From Gemmatimonadales bacterium (GTDB lineage Bacteria > Gemmatimonadota > Gemmatimonadetes > Palauibacterales > Palauibacteraceae), in contig DAOVWI010000083.1 in NCBI GenBank assembly GCA_030636765.1, positions 1-8,924 of the forward strand: DNA of 8,924 nt. Direction: 5' to 3'. The notes beneath the pieces were generated by a model. That model was not told the origin of the DNA, made no database searches, and worked only from the letters and a program-made list of their open reading frames with translations. A program made the position numbers and the translations under genes. Of the stretch, positions 6,671 to 8,924 are shown piece after piece; position 1 is the stretch's first letter; every line of letters begins with the position of its first letter.

Positions 6671-6673
6671 TCA
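6617..6673. repeat. Three tandem copies of a small palindrome (GAGCG-CGGT-CGCTC)
   Basis: The 13-bp core GCGCGGTCGCTCA occurs at 6619-6631, 6639-6651 and 6661-6673, start to start 20 and 22 bp apart, close to two helical turns. With the bases before it each copy reads GAGCG-CGGT-CGCTC, a 5-bp inverted repeat with a 4-base loop; the first copy has one mismatch (GGGCG). The TGA stop of the universal stress gene is the last three bases of the third copy. This could be a multi-site operator for acnA, a set of transcript hairpins between two genes, or part of a dispersed repeat family. Confidence 0.75.
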
Positions 6674-7639
6674 GCCCGGGGCGCCGACGTTCTCCCCCTT
6701 CTCGGCCGCATCGGCGACCGGGAGCAAGCTCTTGCCGAACGACTTCACGATCAGCACCGGGGTCTTGGCCCGCCTGATCACGCCCTCCGCCACGCTGCCG
6801 AGCAGCACGCGCTGCAGAGCGGAGCGGCCATGGCTCGCTATCACGACGAGATCCGCCCGAACCCCCTCCTCCGCGAACTCGGCGATCTTCTGCGCCGGAT
6901 GGCCAAGCTCAACCTTCAAGCTCGCCTCCATCTCCGGCCCCGGGGCCCGCTCCAGCCTATCGCGAAGGTGCGCCAGCGCTCGCTTCTCCAGCTCGGGCAT
7001 GTCGAACATCTGGGCCGCCTGCACGGGGAAGTAGAAGTCCGGATACGTGCCGACCTCGAGGACGTGCAGCAGGTGCAGCCTCGCTCCCTCGGCCGCGGCG
7101 AACTCCTTGGCGTAGGAGAGCGCCACGTCGGAGTGCTCCGAGTAGTCCATCGGAACCAGGATCCGCTCGAAGCCCGTCCACCCCCCGATCGCCCCCTGCC
7201 GGACCGTGAGGACCGGGCGCTCGGCCAGGCGAACCACCTCCTCGGCGACGCTGCCGAGCAGAAGGTGCCGAAGCCCGCGCCGCCCATGAGTTCCCATGAT
7301 GATCAGATCGATATCCTGCTCGTCCGCGTACTCGAGAATCACGGTCGCCGGCGAGATGCCCCGCCTCTGGGCGCGCACGATTCGAAGCTCGGACGGGCCG
7401 TGCCCATCGGTCCACGTGGCCATCCGCTCATCGGCCCGGCTCCTCAGGCGCTCGTAAAGCTCCTCCGGCTCCGGGAAGTGGTGGGCCGCGTCGTGCGGGT
7501 CGTCCGCATGTAGGACGATCGCGTGAAGCATGTGCAGCTCGGCGCCGTACCGTTCGGCCAGCTGTAGCGCCGGCGGAAACGCCCCGTCCGAGCAAGGAGA
7601 GAAATCGGTCGCGTACAGAATCCTCTTGATATCGAGCAT
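6671..7639 (-). CDS. Tandem-domain universal stress protein (UspA family)
   Basis: The 322-residue protein holds two Usp domains, about 1-148 and 157-300, of the nucleotide-binding alpha/beta type linked to stress endurance in the cytoplasm. Domain 1 begins R-I-L-Y-A-T-D12-F-S and has a complete ATP motif, G116-T-H-G119, nine residues, then G129-S130. Domain 2 begins R-I-L-V-P-M-D165-Y-S, but its motif reads A268-S-H-G271, nine residues, G281-S282, so the first Gly is replaced by Ala. A 20-residue tail rich in Ala, Gly and Lys follows. ATG 7639 is supported by GGAGG with a 5-nt spacer. Its neighbours are a NosY-like permease 82 bp upstream and acnA 211 bp downstream, so it may be transcribed alone or with the ABC genes. 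Its target or client is unknown. Confidence 0.95.
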   Translation of the reverse strand: MLDIKRILYATDFSPCSDGAFPPALQLAERYGAELHMLHAIVLHADDPHDAAHHFPEPEELYERLRSRADERMATWTDGHGPSELRIVRAQRRGISPATVILEYADEQDIDLIIMGTHGRRGLRHLLLGSVAEEVVRLAERPVLTVRQGAIGGWTGFERILVPMDYSEHSDVALSYAKEFAAAEGARLHLLHVLEVGTYPDFYFPVQAAQMFDMPELEKRALAHLRDRLERAPGPEMEASLKVELGHPAQKIAEFAEEGVRADLVVIASHGRSALQRVLLGSVAEGVIRRAKTPVLIVKSFGKSLLPVADAAEKGENVGAPG

Positions 7640-7721
7640 TGGATCCTCCCGATGTCAACCTACGGAGCTACGCCGGCCCTGTCTGTCGGGAAACGCCGGA
7701 GCCGCCTGTCAGGCGATTTCT
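7640..7721. other. Short intergenic gap with a small hairpin
   Basis: The 82-bp gap between the permease stop and the stress-protein start contains CGCCT-GTC-AGGCG (7703-7715), a 5-bp stem a few bases past the permease stop. In the direction of transcription (minus strand) no T run follows, so it is at best a weak terminator. On the plus strand it is followed by ATTTCTTC, but there is no plus-strand gene to terminate. Confidence 0.35.
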
Positions 7722-8534
7722 TCAAGACGCCGAGGCGAACGCGCGGCGGCCAGCCCAGTAGGCGAACGCCGTCCAGGCGACCAGGCTGCCGCTGGCCGTG
7801 ACGATCAAGCCAGCGCGGCCCAACCGCGCAAGGAGCGCCGCCCCGGCCGGACCGAGTAGGCCCGGATCGGCCTCCAAGAGCGAGATCATCGCCAGTCGGA
7901 ACGCCTCGATCGGGTTCAGCAGCGACCACACCTCGAGAACGCTCGACGGAAGGCCCCACCGGACGAACGCCGCCATCAGGCCCAGGCTACCGAGAGCTAG
8001 GAACGCGAGCCATAGCGTGAGCACGACGCTGGTGGCGCGCCCGCGCGTGGAGGCGAGCGCCGACACCCACAGGCCGATAGAAACGAACGCCGCGGCCAGG
8101 ATGGACGTGAAGACCAGGAGCAGAGCAATCGGCGGGGCCGGCACTCCCTTGACGGCGGCGACCGCGCCGGTCACCCCGTATCCGACGGCCAACGAGACCA
8201 CAACAGCCGTGGTCACCCCCAGCCACTTTCCGGCGAACACCTCGCCGCGAGTCACTGGCTGGGCGAGAAGGTAGTCGAGAGCGCCCGTTTCCCTGGCGCC
8301 GGAGATCGCCACTCCCGCCGAGAGCAGGGCCATCAGCGGAACCACGAAGAGCGCGAGCTGCATCAGGCCGGCGAGCGCCCGGCCGTAGCTTCGATAGCCC
8401 AGCACGGTCACGTCCACCTGCCCGAAGAGCATGAGCAGCAATCCTCCGACCACGAACACGCCGGCGTTGAGCCAGAACCAGTAGGTACGGAGCGAGTCCC
8501 GCACGCCGGCCTGCGCCAGGAGCCGCGCCGTCAT
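7722..8534 (-). CDS. ABC-2 type permease, NosY-like
   Basis: A 270-residue membrane subunit of an ABC-2 transporter with six predicted helices. The pattern F-V-V-P-L-M-A-L-L-S-A-G, then E-T-G-A-L-D-Y-L-L-A-Q-P-V-T-R-G-E-V-F-A-G-K, and later L-L-N-P-I-E-A-F-R-L matches, from memory, the layout of NosY (about 276 residues), the membrane partner of NosF that supports maturation of the copper site of nitrous oxide reductase. The related Gld and other ABC-2 permeases share some of these features, so the nos link is likely but unproven. The ATG at 8534 overlaps the stop of the ATPase gene by one base (TGATG), showing tight coupling. A longer frame reaching 8873 is a shadow across the ATPase gene. 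Confidence 0.85.
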   Translation of the reverse strand: MTARLLAQAGVRDSLRTYWFWLNAGVFVVGGLLLMLFGQVDVTVLGYRSYGRALAGLMQLALFVVPLMALLSAGVAISGARETGALDYLLAQPVTRGEVFAGKWLGVTTAVVVSLAVGYGVTGAVAAVKGVPAPPIALLLVFTSILAAAFVSIGLWVSALASTRGRATSVVLTLWLAFLALGSLGLMAAFVRWGLPSSVLEVWSLLNPIEAFRLAMISLLEADPGLLGPAGAALLARLGRAGLIVTASGSLVAWTAFAYWAGRRAFASAS

Positions 8535-8924
8535 CAATCGAGCTCTCCGGCACCCACCGCCGTGAGCCCGGAACCCACCGCCGTGAGCCCGGCGCCCCCC
8601 ACCGTGGCCCCGGAACCCACCGCCGTGAGCCGCTCCAGGACCAGCTCGAGCGACGGGGGCCGGGTGCGGAACTCGCTGACCGCCAGGCCTCTCTGCTTCG
8701 CGGCCAGGAGCACGTCGAGGCTCGCGGCGCCCCTGACGTCGATCTCGATACCCGCCCCGTTCGGCCTCACGTCGGTCACGGCCCGGCACTCTCTCAGCTG
8801 GGCCGCGACCCGATCGATCTCCTCGGCCGGAACGCCTAGCCAGAGCCGAGGGGCTGCCTCCGTCACCCGCCACAGCTCGCCCAGCGTGCCCTCAAAGAGA
8901 AGCCGGCCCATGTGCAGCACGAGC
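8534..8924 (-). CDS. ABC transporter ATP-binding protein, C-terminal part, NosF-like (5' end outside window)
   Basis: The frame is open to the right edge and begins within L-V-L-H-M-G-R-L-L-F-E-G-T-L-G-E-L, the conserved segment just after the H-loop in ABC-2 ATPases (usual form V-L-x-x-G-x-x-x-x-x-G-T-L). The Walker A and B motifs are therefore outside the window. About 85 residues of a C-terminal regulatory domain follow, ending P-S-L-E-L-V-L-E-R-L. That last helix is typical of ATPases paired with NosY-type permeases, so this is probably the NosF partner of the next gene. After it comes an unusual tail of four 7-residue repeats (L-T-A-V-G-S-G type) and then G-E-L-D. The stop overlaps the permease start. 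Confidence 0.85.
   Translation of the reverse strand, partial: LVLHMGRLLFEGTLGELWRVTEAAPRLWLGVPAEEIDRVAAQLRECRAVTDVRPNGAGIEIDVRGAASLDVLLAAKQRGLAVSEFRTRPPSLELVLERLTAVGSGATVGGAGLTAVGSGLTAVGAGELD
8552..8635. repeat. In-frame 21-bp tandem repeat (four units) in the ATPase C-terminus
   Basis: Four consecutive 21-bp units lie at 8552-8572, 8573-8593, 8594-8614 and 8615-8635. Units 1, 2 and 4 share ACCCACCGCCGTGAGCC; unit 3 is diverged. On the coding minus strand they give the heptads L-T-A-V-G-S-G, A-T-V-G-G-A-G, L-T-A-V-G-S-G and L-T-A-V-G-A-G. The unit is a multiple of three, so copy-number change would keep the frame. The array lies between the last conserved helix of the ATPase and the permease start, suggesting slippage in a permissive linker. 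Confidence 0.9.

Noticed and set aside
6617..6673. Possible CRISPR array
   Set aside because: Only three copies of a 13-15 bp unit with 7-9 bp between them; no spacer-sized gaps and no cas genes.
5374..6777. 467-codon plus-strand frame across the acnA start and the stress gene end
   Set aside because: Antisense to two well-supported genes, composition is shadow-like, and it reads through the palindromic repeats.
7640..7665. Perfect TTGACA (-35-like) just before the stress gene on the minus strand
   Set aside because: It lies about 13 nt before the ATG, overlapping the ribosome-binding area; the matching -10 would fall inside the gene and reads poorly.
8535..8873. 113-codon N-terminal extension of the permease frame
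   Set aside because: It overlaps the ATPase gene out of frame and is Gly/Arg/His-rich; the ATG at 8534 overlaps the ATPase stop as in coupled genes.

Overview
The window is a GC-rich bacterial stretch. One leftward (minus-strand) block of genes fills about 948-8924. At its left end lie a tRNA-Ser gene and the C-terminal end of a tyrosine recombinase on the plus strand. Base composition, lipoprotein and c-type cytochrome style, and a NosF/NosY-like ABC pair beside a DUF2231-type protein suggest an aerobic or facultatively respiring, free-living didermal bacterium. A Gemmatimonadota-like lineage is my best guess, but it is an inference from style, not proven by any marker here.

Layout from left to right. 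(1) 1-509 (+): C-terminal catalytic domain of a phage or island integrase, cut by the window edge. (2) 536-618 (-): tRNA-Ser(UGA), its 3' end facing the integrase with a 26-bp gap. This is the classic geometry of an integrative element inserted at a tRNA 3' end, with the element lying to the left of the window. (3) 619-947: no convincing gene, but a long inverted repeat, a possible 21-codon ORF and a degenerate 31-bp repeat. (4) 948-6459 (-): a tight gene run transcribed leftward, in the order acnA (aconitase), a ZIP metal transporter, a membrane protein fusing a DUF2231-like four-helix domain to a kelch propeller, and a lipoprotein monohaem cytochrome c. (5) 6460-6670: intergenic region ahead of acnA with three tandem copies of a small palindrome. 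(6) 6671-7639 (-): tandem-domain universal stress protein. (7) 7722-8924 (-): NosY-like ABC-2 permease overlapping by 1 nt the end of a NosF-like ABC ATPase, which runs off the right edge.

How the genes may work together. Aconitase, an Fe-S TCA-cycle enzyme, is followed after only 16 nt by a divalent-metal transporter, so the two are probably co-expressed. The DUF2231-kelch gene and the cytochrome c gene overlap. By the positive-inside rule the kelch domain and four histidines of the membrane domain face the periplasm, the same side as the lipid-anchored cytochrome. This looks like an undescribed periplasmic electron-transfer or sensing module, though its reaction is unknown. The NosFY-like transporter raises the possibility that a nitrous oxide reductase cluster lies just beyond the right edge.
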